From Echinococcus granulosus (lineage: Eukaryota; Platyhelminthes; Cestoda; Cyclophyllidea; Taeniidae), in the NCBI RefSeq assembly GCF_000524195.1, contig NW_020170496.1:163156-227155 (forward strand): DNA of 64,000 bases, read 5' to 3'. Under the pieces are notes generated by a model, which worked only from the letters and a program-made list of their open reading frames with translations, made no database searches and was not told where the DNA came from. Below, in pieces: positions 1 through 11,941 of the stretch. Each line of letters opens with the position of its first letter. The first letter of the stretch is position 1. The translations under genes were made by a program, and so were the position numbers.

Positions 1-3000
1 ATTCTATTCTCCTCCATCACTGATCTCCCCAACATTGATCCCATGTATCAGTACTCACTCAGTTGGTTTGTCAACTTGTACGTCAATGCCATTCAAGATA
101 GGTGAGTGACTGGCTGATCAATACTTGATGAAATTACTTACTACTTGTCACGTCAGTAGTATGTTTGAGATCACGAAGATTAATGGGACAAGATCTGCGG
201 AAACAGCTGAGCCACGTAAATCCCTCCTTGTATTCTTGCCTAATTTAGCAACAAGTCGAAGATCCTGGAACGCCGACTGCGTTATATCCAAGAGTACCTT
301 GATTACAAGCTTTACTCAGAGGTGTGTCGAGGCCTCTTTGAAAAGCACAAACTAGTCTTCTCACTCTCTCTTTGCGCCAGGCTTTGCTTGTAAGTATCAC
401 CACGTGTGCGCATGCATGTAGGCAACGATGAGGCTGACTGCTGCACAGACTACGCACTTCTATGACATCTGCCTGTACCCCACTACGTGTCGCACGTTGC
501 CTCCAAACACGACAGCTTGATGAAATTCATCGCATCAAAGTGTATCAAATAGGGCTTTAAATCACTTTAAAAACAGCAGAAAAAGGCATTAAAGCGTTCA
601 GTTCCACTTTGGTTGTTCAATTGGTTCTTTCTATCGTCTAGTAGATACTCCGTTTCGTTCGTCATCAATCCTTCGGAGTATTTCATGTTTACTTTTTTGT
701 ATCCATGACTTTGTTATCCACTAACTTGGGACGATAAAGTGCTGTCGAATAAAAAGTCGCGCTGAACTGTGATGAATTGGGTGAGGTATAAGGTGCATAC
801 TTAAGGTATAGGAGGGTGAAATGTAGAACGAAAGTGGGTACATTAAGCTGTAATGCTAAATTGAGGTTACGTTGCCATTTAATTTGTTGTAAAACTGCCT
901 TCTTTCTCTTTCTGCACACCTTACAACATCACAGCAACAAGTCAAAGATAGTGGAGAAGCGTATCCGCTACCTCATCGACTATTTCACCTACAGTCTCTA
1001 CGTGAGCGTCTGCCGGTCGGTGTTTGAGAAGCACAAACTCCTCTTTTCTCTTCTCCTCTGTTGTAAACTAATGATGTGAGACTCCCCTGCGTTGTGGAGC
1101 GTTTTGTGTTCTCTGTTGGTTTCGGCTCTCCCCTCTGACACTTGGTTGATTCAAGACAGGTGCCAATGAGACGATGGTGTCTCGTGAAGGTGTGCGTTTC
1201 GGTTCGAGTTAAACCTGGCAATACTTAGACCTCTGACTTTCCAGGTTTTCACAAACGCAAATTTTAACTCTTCAGTCCATAACGAACAATGAAACTATAA
1301 AGTAAAAAGATTAATTTCCAGCCATAAATGCAAACAATTAGGTGACCTGGCAACTACTTAACTTTGTACTGTTCTTGTTACGTCCCTTTTTTATGTTAGC
1401 TTTCTCCATTTCTATAAGGGCACAATAATTCGCTTTTTGCCTGAAACTATGTGAAAAGCTACCACAATCCTTGAATCGACGAAGCAGAGTTTAAATAGAC
1501 TTATCTTTCCTCGAAACTAGAATTTACTAAGGTGTCTTGAAGAAATTCTACTTTGGTTTGCAATTTTGCCCAAACAATATAGCGAAATGCAAATTCAGGT
1601 GCATGGAATAGTAAATCATTAGTTACTGTAATAAAACTTCAACAATGAATGTCCTGACAGTATCAGATTATGAGAATCAAAGGTGATTAGAAGGGATCTC
1701 ATTTACCAACATTTGGCGTTTACATGCCATTTCCCAATCACAATGTCGCATTCAACTCTCAAATTTGTGAAGAAACACAGAATGGCTAGTAAGTACAAAA
1801 AAAGCTTAAAATCTAGCATAAATTTAGTCTTTATTTGTTTGGTTGCCAAGGTGACTTTTCCCGAAATCCACTGTTTGTCAATCCTAGTCTGATGGGTTTT
1901 GCCCATTCACAATGGCACTACTCCTATGCCGCCTTTTTTGTTTGAAAGCAAAGAAACTACCTCCTAGACTAAAGCTACTTTGTAGATTAATGCAGACTTC
2001 GAGCGAAAAACTATTCTAGGTGGCACAGATTTTCTGAATGCAAGGCTTAATGCTTTTTCACCTGCCCTGCTCTTGGTACACTTCATTTACACCGTATCGT
2101 TACACTGTTCTGTAAAGGTGTGCTTTCTGATCCACTTCTTTTAACTGATTTTTTTCCTTAGGGCAACAAGACATATTGCTAGTAGTTAGTGAAATACAGT
2201 AGCTGAGTGCTTCCAATGGCTAGCGGCTGGATAACATAGCTTTTCTGGAGGCCATGACCTTGAACCCCGTGTAGTGAACTTTTCTATTGAATACCTCGTC
2301 AGTCCTTTTCATTTGCACTTCTGTTTTTACCTCTCATTTTCAGGTTAAAGTTGCACCGTTCTGCAATGACGTAGAATCACTGAAATATAGCCTGATGCTT
2401 CTTCCGTTTCTTCATTTTTTATTCGCCTAGGGCCAAAGATGAGATACACCTAAACGAGTTTCTCTTCTTCCTTACTGGCGGTGTGGGTCTAGAAAATACC
2501 GTACCCAACCCGGCTCCCCAGTGGCTCATCTCAACCAGCTGGGACGAGATCTGTCGCCTCTCGGACCTGCCGCCTTTTGCGGGCCTTAAGGAACACGTGG
2601 CAGGGAATACTCGTGAATGGCAGAAGTTCTACGACTCCAAGACACCACATGATACACCCCTGCCTGCGCCATGGAAAACTACTTTGGATCAATTTCGCAC
2701 ACTCATTGTGCTACGATGCATTCGGCCGGATAAGGTGAGTGCCTGAGCTTACTCCTTTCAATGAATGGGTTAATTCTTCAACTGATGATTAGGGGCCCCT
2801 TGATTCAAGTCAAAGTTATTAAACAAGCTTTCCCAGGGCAATGAAATGTATTGAAGTGCATTGAGGTGATGCTTGATTGTTGAACTCGTGACATTTGGAG
2901 AAAATGCGGTATTTAGCGGCATGGGCTGGCCCTAAACGATCCACTCATTACGCCACCCCACATTTTTAAAAGGAGCATCACTTCGTTCATCATCCTCAGG

Positions 3001-6000
3001 AGACTGAAGACGAAAACGATTATCTGCTGAAAGCCAGCTACGGCGATTAGGATTGAAGTCTATCTTCTTGATTCAATTTGTTGCAAGATAAACAATCAGG
3101 ACTAGCCACTCAGTCAGTAGGAAGGACTTGTTCTTTTTCTTACAAGGCAGCATGATATGTTGTACCTTATGCCAAAAAACTGACTTGTGAGGGCATTTGC
3201 AGAAAGTGAGGAAATTCTGCCCATTCTTTAGCCACATCGTCCGTACCTGTCTCTCTAAGAGCTGCTTATCCTCTTCTTGGCACTGGACGTTTGTACTGTT
3301 ATATGCCAAATACAACAGCAAATATTTGGAAAGTAAAGTTGAGGGAGGCAGAGGTGGGTGTAATTAAGTTGTTTACTCCTAGAGATTAAATGTAGGACTT
3401 ATTTGTTTTCCTCACAAGATATGGTGGAAGTCATTTGTGCTGGAAATAGCAGTCGATCTCGTGTGTGATGGCCTTAAAACATAATATTCCCACAATTTTG
3501 GCACATTTTTGCCTTTTTAGACCAACATTTTTCTCAACAGCTGAACATTTACCCATTTCCTTTATAAAAAAACAGTACCTACCCTTGAAGTATCACGAAT
3601 TTGGATGCATGACATCAATTCCTGTTCATTGACAACTTGGTGACAAAATGCAAATCTATGCAACCACAATTTAGTTAGGTGATGCGCGTGGTTTTGAAGC
3701 AGGTTTTGCTACAAAGACATTTAGAAAAATATCTTTTTGAAGTCATTTATCACATATTTATCTTCTGGGGAAGCGCATTTGCAAGTGATACCCCAATAGT
3801 CCGCCTTACTGCTGAAAATGGTTAGAAGTAGTTTATTCAAAATCCGGTGCTTTAGCTATGATCCATTGTTGATTATTGAGCATGACACGCACTACTAGGT
3901 TGTTGTCATTTAAAAACCTTATTTAAAATTCCAAGTCTTGTAGAGTTCTTTCAGTTTTAGGAATGCTATCATCCGTATTTTTTGCTGATAACAAATTCAA
4001 ATTGTACAGGCTGGTTGCAAACATCCTGTTTGAATCCTCGAGTCTGCAGCTATTCGTCTCGTTCGTCGATATTCTTGCGTCTCCGCAGGCATTCCGTCCA
4101 GACTAATGAGAAATTGCTGGCTGAAACTATTAATACTGCCAAAAATGCATTTTCCTACATTCCAGGTTGTACCCGCAGTGACCAACTACGTACGTGGGAA
4201 ACTGGGCAGGAAGTTTGTCGAACCACCTCAATTCGATCTAGCCAAGAGTTACGAGGACTCAACATCCACCGCGCCCCTCATTTTTGTGCTCTCACCGGGC
4301 GCCGATCCGACTATGGCATTGCTCAGGTTTGCGCACGACAAGGGCTTTGGAGGCACACGCTTCCAGTCAATCAGTCTGGGTCAGGGTCAGGGTCCCATCG
4401 CTGCAAAAATGATAGAACGCGCACAAGCGGAGGGTTCATGGGTGTTGTTACAAAACTGCCATCTAGCGGTCAGCTGGATGGCAAATATGGAGAAGATTTG
4501 TGAGGGGTTCACTGTGGATAATACTGCGCCGACATTCCGTCTCTGGCTCACTAGCTATCCCTCTCCCAGTGTAGGTATTTTGTTACTACAATGTGATAGT
4601 TTCAACACAAAATATCTTGCCGACCGACCAATTGAACGTCTTTACATGTGATTCGTGAATATAAATGACTTCCATCATCCGAAATTGGACTTTAAATGTA
4701 GGATCATGGGAATTCATCCTTCATTGGCCTCAAAATTTTGCTGTGCTACTTAATCGGTTTTTGTGGTTACACCTTAGAGGTGGAGTTGGATTTAATCGCT
4801 GTGATATTTTGGCCATTTCAGTTCCCAGTCACTGTTTTACAAAACGGTGTAAAGATCACCAATGAACCTCCGTCGGGATTGAGACAAAATCTTCTCCAAT
4901 CCTATCTGAGTGATCCACTCTCCGATCTAAACTTTTTCTACGGGTGTCCCAATAATGAAGCGGTGGGTTTGGCTAGTTACTCTATATTTGATCCACTCAT
5001 CTTCATCCATTTATACGACCACGTGAAATAATTGTAGAGTTAACATAGAAATGGTATTATCACCAAGATAGTTACTTCTACAAACAGACAATAGTGATTT
5101 TGATCGAGACGCACTTTATTGACATCCTGACGAGGTAAAGTTAGCCAATTTGGGAATTATTTGTTTCGTGTAGACATTTGAGAAGCTCCTCTACGGACTC
5201 TGCTTCTTTCACGCGTTAGTTCAAGAGCGACGTCACTTCGGTCCAATTGGTTGGAATATTCCCTACGGCTTCAATGAATCTGATCTGCACATCTCTGTGC
5301 GGCAACTACAAATATTCATTAATGAGTATGAGCAGGTAGGTCTCATTTTAATCTAGGTAAAGTTTTTAATATTCCTTATCGGATTTGTTACGTAAAATGT
5401 TTGGGAGCTCACACTCATTCCTGATTTTACTATTATCATGAAGCGACTTTTAATTGGCTCTCGGAATTGACCATTTAAAATTTACTGAACTAATAAAGTG
5501 TTCTCCGTGTAGGTACCCTTCGAGGCGATCAACTACCTGACAGGTGAATGCAACTACGGAGGTCGGGTGACTGATGAAAGGGATCGACGATGTCTCTTAA
5601 CCATTCTCCTCGACTTCTACTGTCCTGCACTGATTACGGAGACCAAGTACAAACTGCCCACCAATCCGAACTACTTCATCCCACCGAAAATGGAGTACCA
5701 TGAGTACATAGAGTTTATCAAAGTGAGCGACCAATTTTAAAATTGTGTCTAGAAGTGAATTTCAAAGTCCACAATGAGTCCGGAGGGCTGGGAGAGACCA
5801 TTAGCATAGTTCCATAGTTTCCTATGGTCCCTGATAAAAAAGCTTACCTTCAGGGGTTAACGAATTGTTTTTGATTGACTTTAGAATCTGCCATCAGTGC
5901 AGACCCCTGAGGTGTTTGGATTGCACGAGAACGTGGATATAGTGCGTCAGCACTCAGAGACGAAGGCGCTGCTTGCAGCAACCCTCCTGACGGTCACCAG

Positions 6001-9000
6001 TATCGGTGTCGGCGGTGGTGGAGGGCAGACCGCCGCGGGTAGCAGTGACAGCCAACTCAATGACATCGCTACGGACATCATCGGCAAATTGCCGCCTCCT
6101 TTTGACATCGATGCTGCGTCAAAGCGATATCCTTTGGTATATCAGGAGAGCATGAATACAGTTTTGGTGCAAGAGATGGAGCGATATAATAAGTAAGGCT
6201 GTCATGGATTATAAGTCTTTAAAATTCTACATCTACAAGTGACAAACTGTAGCGTCACATTTTAACCTTTGGGCGACAGTTCAAATCTTTTCGAGATTTA
6301 ATCGAGCAACTCCAAACATCTCATACGAGCTGATGAAGAGCCATTAACTACACATCTCTCAAGTGCTTAGTACTTAAGTGTGCTTATTTTCACATTTGCA
6401 GCCTTACACAAACAATTCGTCAAAGTCTGCTGAATTTGCAGAAGGCCCTTAGTGGTCTAGAGGTGATGTCGGCGGAGTTGGAGCAGTTAGTGGCTTCCCT
6501 TATGATTGGTCGAATTCCCAATGCGTGGGCATCCCGATCCTATCCCAGTCTCAAGCCCCTTGGCAGCTACATCATTGACCTCTGCGAACGCCTCGCATTT
6601 TTTCAGGTTTTCAAATGACCATTTAATCTCCCACTTCTAGTAAAACGATAAGACCGTACAACAGAAACCATTTTTTCTACTTTCCATGAGCTCAGTGGTA
6701 TTTTGTGCGCGTCTTTAGTGAGAGGCGGTCTGTAGCTTAAAGCAGAATTGTATGTCTCAATTCATCCAAACGATTTAGATGGCCACAAACATTATCGTGA
6801 TGCCTTCTCTTCCGTTTCAGCGTTGGTATGAAAACTCCAAACCGTCGACGTTTTGGATATCCGGATTCTTCTTCACCCAGGCCTTCCTGACAGGTGTGCT
6901 GCAGAACTGCGCACGCCAATACACCATCCCAATTGATCTCCTTGTTTTCGACTTTGATGTCCAACCCGTGTTGAATGTTGAGACTCCACCCAAGGAGGGC
7001 ACTTACATCAATGGTCTCTTTGCGGATGGATTTCGGTGGGACTACGACAGGTACACCCTTAAATCGAGTTTTGGTACTCAGTATTTTGTCCTTTACTTAA
7101 AGGAATCTGTTTATTTCTAACCTCTTCAGTTAATTCCATGTACACAGCCTGGGATTTTTCACTAGTTAACATATGTTAAAAAGGATTGCAATAGATTAAT
7201 CACCCTAATTTTTTTCCCAACCAAATTGGTTTGGGATACCGTAGTTCTTGTGAGTGCCTTCGTGATTCTCGGGGACACAAGACATTCTCCGTTTTTTGTT
7301 ACGCTATTCAAATAAGTTTACCTACGTCTTGGAAAAAAAGAGATGGGTTATTGTCTCATTTGAGAAGCACTACAACACTAACATTTTCTTCTGTCCTTAA
7401 TTACAGAAGTTTAGTTGTTTTAAAGTACTACTTTGAAGGTTAAAAAAATTAAATTACCTTGCGTAGGCTCCTGCAAAATAAGTACGCGGCAATCGTTGTG
7501 TTCCCGAATGAAAGACTGGTGCTTTTTATTTCATTTATGTAAAAAGAAATTACACCCTCTTCAGGGCAATAGTAGGAAGGTGAAAACCTTACTGTCAGAC
7601 TAAAGATGCATGTAGCTTCTTTTGGAGTAATATAGTAACCCTTCATGACCTCAGGAAGCGTTCTCATTCCTCATTCCTAGTAGTTTCGTCTAGAAAATCT
7701 CGAGTTTTCATCTTTTCAGGTCTAATTTTTAAACATTTTGACACATTTGCCAGCTCATACTCCCATTCACTCTCGCTTGATTAACTAGCTATGGCGTGTA
7801 GACGCACCTTATATCCACTAAGTCCCTTTAGGCTTAAGGCTATTCAAAGGGTCACCTGAGTACTTAGCTTATCGGCAGAGGATCTGCGTTTTGAGGTCTT
7901 CGCATTCTCAGATCCTCTGGTTGAGGTGGCGGCGGTGTTCGTACTTACCTAGGCCATGAAAATTGGCAATATGAGAGAGATACATCCTGGATTCGTCAAA
8001 GATTGAACTACTACTACTGGTGTAGCAGCTGGAGTTGTTAGTACGGACAAAAATTTAAGATCTGCATGTTTGGTCATGCAGAATAGCCGGTATTGTCACT
8101 ATGATCCAGAGGACAACGCCATGTTTGGCACATTATCCGTTCTACGCTGATCCTACTTCGTAGGATGATGCATGAGAGGTTCGTCTTCTGCTTCGCAAAC
8201 TACGGCCACTGATATTTGGTCGTTTCGCTAATCTGATACTATTGCGAAATCCACAAGGCCACATTTCCGAAGGGAGAGTGTAGTCTCTTAGCTGATGACT
8301 CCATGAACAACCGACACATTCCAGTATACGATACAAAAGTTTGGAATTGGGTACAAATAAGACCGACAATTATCTTGCCGTGCAAGCGATTCAAGTTAGA
8401 AATCTTACTGTCGACTACTTCGAACCATTCACTTATATTAGCAGTCTTCAGTTACCTAAATTTTTAGATATTTGGGTACACCTACTGTTAAGCCCGAAAC
8501 AGGGTCCAAGAACCACACCTGTTAAAACTTTTTGCTGGTATCAACGTCTACCAAATCCGAACTTTGATTTAGCCTGGGTACCAATTTAGTCTCAGGGTCC
8601 AAGCCGTGCATCACTACTGCAAACTTAGCACACGAAAACCTGGTTCACATCCCAACAACCAACATTCTTACGTCGAGGCCACTAAAACTCCTCCCTCAGC
8701 CTTCTAGTACTGCCGGATCTGGCACTGCCATATTTTGTCCCCCGAAAGCAGTCTCGATGCGGCTGTTGTGGCGCTGTTGGTCACAAAGGCAAGTTCTGTA
8801 AGTTTCGCCTCTCCGACTTAAAGTCCAGTTCCAACAAGCCAAAGAAAGCTAGCCACACAGCCGTTCGGCTTTCCGATCCAACGCGCCTGACCTTCAGAGG
8901 TGTGCCACTTTTCTACTCAATGACTATCCATTGAGTATGGATGGACTTCCCCCCTGAACATCACCATCATTGCAGAGATCCCGTGGCACAATTGCTCATG

Positions 9001-10959
9001 TTGGTCAATCAAAACTCTCCGGGTCGCTACGGTTATGCGCATCTTTCCGTTGTGCATTAGTCATTGGAACGCGCCACACCACTAAGGCCAACTTCAACCC
9101 ACTTGGTCTAGACTGGTTTGACTGGTTGAGGCTGAACCAGGTACAAAAGCACTACGTTCTCAGAGGTCTTTCAATCCCGATCCGGTTGTTTTCAGACGTC
9201 ATAGGCCGTCGTACACCTACAGCCTTATGCTACACCAGTATTTCGGCCGAAGTACTGGTTTCTTATACCTTTATGCTTTAAGTTAACGCGAGTATGCAAA
9301 GGTTTGTGAAGGGAGGTCTTCTAACTCTACCTGCTTACTCCATACCTGAAGCCCCTATTGTTGTGGTTAGAAAACCCACTGGATCATTTTAGATTGACTC
9401 AATGCTGCACTTAGGAGCACCATTACCAATGTTTGTCCCCTGAGGGTCTACTTACCATACAAAATGAGAGAAGATTCTTTATCTAAACGGACCTTGCTTA
9501 CGCCTATTTACAAGTTGGAATTGCATCAGTATCGTGAACTTCGGACCATAAACACACCGCCAACTGCTCCAATCTAACGACCACCCTTCGAAGTGAAGAT
9601 TGCTCCCGGTACTCTACAACAAGTGGTCGACGCGATTCTCTCCAGCACCTCCGGCTTGTCTGTATAGTTGGGTGCCATTCTAGTTCTTGGCGCTACGGTG
9701 GATGAACGTCCATGCTCAAAAGTATCAGACCAAACGACTTCCACTTGGGCTTCGGAAAGTGCAACTTTTTCTTGAGATCGGTAAAATTCCTTGGCTTTAT
9801 CTTCGATGCTACTGGTGGTCACCTTGATCCAAAGAACATTGGAGGAATTTCGCAGATTTCGGCCCCGACGGATGTTCTCTCACTCAGTTCGGCCTTTTGC
9901 CGTTTCTCTACAATGTCCAAGCTCTAATAGACAGCTTACTTCGAAGGCCTTTTCCGTCGAATCAGATAAGGCAATACGAGGCCGCCGTTTTTTCACCTGG
10001 AGGCAGTATTGAGCTTGGAACGCCTGCTGACTCACTACAGTCTGGGGTTGCCAACCACCGTGGCTGCAGACGCGTTTGCCTACAGTGTCAGAGCCGTTAC
10101 TACGAGTGTTCCCCGACGAAACCGGAAGGATTGTTGTATTTGCTTAGTGGGAAGGTACTACGAGAAAATCAAAAAGGAGGGTTTAACATTGAAATTTGTT
10201 GACCGCCGTCTCCAAAAGGCTACCTTATAGCCGATGGCTTATACTCCTTATTGACCACAAATTCTGACTGTCAATTTTCGGTTCAAAAGACGACATCCTG
10301 GCACATTCAAAAAACCAGCTCTACATTAGTTCACGCAATTTCGGCAGTTTGAAAATAAGTATGTTTTAGTGACGCGTTCTAATGAGTTTGTGGAATCAAA
10401 AACATGCCTTGGTGGTGAAAGCTTGATGATGTTGCCAACCCTGTACATTTTATCTTTTCGGTTGGATATCTTATTCACAGAGGATGAGATCGAAAGATCA
10501 CTTACCGAGGCGATGAAAGTGGCACTCCTCGTGGTCATGATGGTCAAGCCATTCATGAGCAAATGGATTGGTCTCAACTTTTAAGGAATACCAAAAAAAT
10601 GGAATCAAGCGATTTGTTGTTATGCGTTTTCAGTAGATGAATGTAAGGAATGAAAGAAGCTCTTTCTTCGGCTACCTAGGATGAAAGTGGGTGACCAGTT
10701 GCCCAAGGTGCTCAACGAGGTTTTCCCGGCGATCCACCTTCTACCCGTGCCAAAGAATAAGAGCAAGATGTCGGCTATGGAGGATAGCAGCTGCTGCTTC
10801 TACATGTGTCCAGTGTACAAGACAAGCGAGCGTCGTGGTGTCCTCTCCACCACCGGCCACTCCACCAACTTCGTCTTGCCCATTTACCTACCCAGCGAGG
10901 AGCATGAGAGCTTCTGGATCAAACGCGGGGCCGCATTACTCTGCCAACTGGACAACTAA
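1..10959 (+). CDS. Axonemal dynein heavy chain, C-terminal part (inner-arm DNAH3/7/12-like); 5' end outside window
   Basis: This is the motor C-terminus of a ciliary dynein heavy chain, the ATP-driven motor of the axoneme. Exons read in phase: 1-101, then 249-389 or 935-1075, 2431-2734, 4166-4570, 4822-4962, 5174-5335, 5513-5722, 5885-6192, 6402-6606, 6821-7050, 10680-10959 (stop 10957-10959). They give 828 residues after the partial start if one of the two alternative exons is used. Recognisable family stretches are [53 protein letters not shown] and STTGHSTNF, ending in [10 protein letters not shown]. These cover the distal AAA region and the C-terminal domain. The subclass is my judgement from remembered sequences. 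The last intron (7051-10679) is 3.6 kb and carries a retroelement remnant. The donor at 6607 (GTTTTC) is weak. Confidence 0.93.
249..389 (+). other. Dynein exon copy A (candidate mutually exclusive exon)
   Basis: This 141-nt exon has acceptor TTTAG at 244-248 and donor GTAAGT at 390. It starts with one nucleotide completing a codon and ends with two. It encodes a segment with [16 protein letters not shown] and [11 protein letters not shown]. It is the more diverged of two homologous exons in the same place; the other is at 935-1075. Either copy joins the same upstream (ends 101) and downstream (starts 2431) exons in frame. Confidence 0.75.
935..1075 (+). other. Dynein exon copy B (candidate mutually exclusive exon, closer to family consensus)
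   Basis: This exon is also 141 nt, with acceptor CACAG at 930-934 and donor GTGAGA at 1076, and its phases equal those of copy A. It encodes [20 protein letters not shown] and [16 protein letters not shown]. That is close to the usual dynein heavy-chain sequence here, so B is probably the ancestral or constitutive version. Between the copies lies a 545-nt intron with no other coding signal. Confidence 0.8.
8758..10230 (+). mobile_element. Decayed Ty3/gypsy LTR retrotransposon (Gag zinc knuckle, protease end, RT, RNase H fragments) in the dynein intron
   Basis: Fragments in canonical gag-pol order lie in shifting frames. At 8758-8799 a CX2CX4HX4C zinc knuckle is intact ([14 protein letters not shown]). 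Near 9087-9125 is a [11 protein letters not shown] block like the end of gypsy proteases. At 9491-9520 DLAYAYLQV matches the RT 'DLADAYLQ' block. At 9584-9620 PFEVKIAPG matches 'PFGVKxAP'. Near 9660 the YLDD catalytic box is broken (stop, then LGA). At 9750-9850 [20 protein letters not shown] and DPKNI match the RT end. Near 10049-10090 [17 protein letters not shown] matches the start of RNase H. No LTRs, integrase or intact frame were seen, so the copy is dead. The domain identification is from remembered family sequence. Confidence 0.8.
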
Positions 10960-11941
10960 GCTGTTGAACTCTAACATCTAACCCAAATACACTTGCACAC
11001 ACCCATTAGCACTTTTAAGTCCTTACTTTAGCCAGTGAAATGGACAATTAGCTATGGGCTTGAGTAGTTTGTTTAGCGTTTAGAAGAGCGCACATAAGCG
11101 GGCTTGCATGTGACGCCAGTGAGTGACGCCCTAGTAAGAATTCTAAGCTACTTGTAGTACCGACAACAGAGACACGTGTGCACACGCAGAGGAAAATAAG
11201 CGCATAGTGATAGAATAATATCTACACAACATTAATTTACGGAGAAAAAATGGAAATTCATACAGGGGTTGGAGAACAAGTACAGAGAGTCATCAGTCAA
11301 GATGTGAGTCAAAAAAGAGTTTTCTGGACTTACTGCCAATCAGAGGCATAATTTTACAGCCGATTTACTAGTTTCCTCTGACTACGTAGCCTTTTTAAGT
11401 ATCAAGTGGACTTGAAACCTAAGTGAATTCCCTGTTCTACATGAGTAATTCCTTAAGTAGCCCATTGTGAGATTATCACCCACTTTGAGAGCTTAATTGC
11501 TTGAGGAATTTATAAAAGTTCATGCATAATTTGAATGAACTTCCCACCATTAGTGAGCCCAACGTTAAGGCTGTGGATTGTAGATAGTCAGTGATATTTA
11601 TTTGTGTGTACAAGGCATTTTTGCAGTTTAGGTTACAGGGGAATGCATGAGGTCGCAGATGAAGCAGGATCTGGTTAACATCGAGAGGCACAGGAATTAA
11701 TTGTGACCGTAATGGAATATGGCGTATGGATAGCGCACATAAATAAATAAATCACACACCTTCTTAGTCGCCGCCTTCCAAAAGGGCCGGGAAAAAAGGC
11801 GTGTTCATGTAGGGTTCAAAGTGCATCTATGATTGAAACGCTTTAAGTAGTATCATCTCTAGGCCTTCACAAAGGCATCTAACTACAAGGGATTGATTAG
11901 TACAGCAGTTTTACAATGTGTAAACAGGTAAGGTGAGACAC
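10960..11941. other. Convergent intergenic spacer between dynein and maspardin
   Basis: The two neighbours end towards each other here. A run of overlapping AATAAA hexamers lies near 11740-11752 on the + strand and could serve as a dynein polyadenylation signal. I see no other gene in this stretch. Confidence 0.4.

Noticed and set aside
3982..4503. 173-codon + strand frame overlapping a dynein exon
   Set aside because: It is the out-of-frame shadow of the real dynein exon 4166-4570.
8341..8589. 82-codon open frame upstream of the zinc knuckle, possible Gag
   Set aside because: No resemblance to gypsy Gag was recognised; it could be chance.
10369..10584. Open frame with [13 protein letters not shown], reminiscent of a non-LTR reverse-transcriptase approach motif
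   Set aside because: Only one short block resembles the family; the downstream catalytic blocks are absent, and the gypsy fossil ends just before it.
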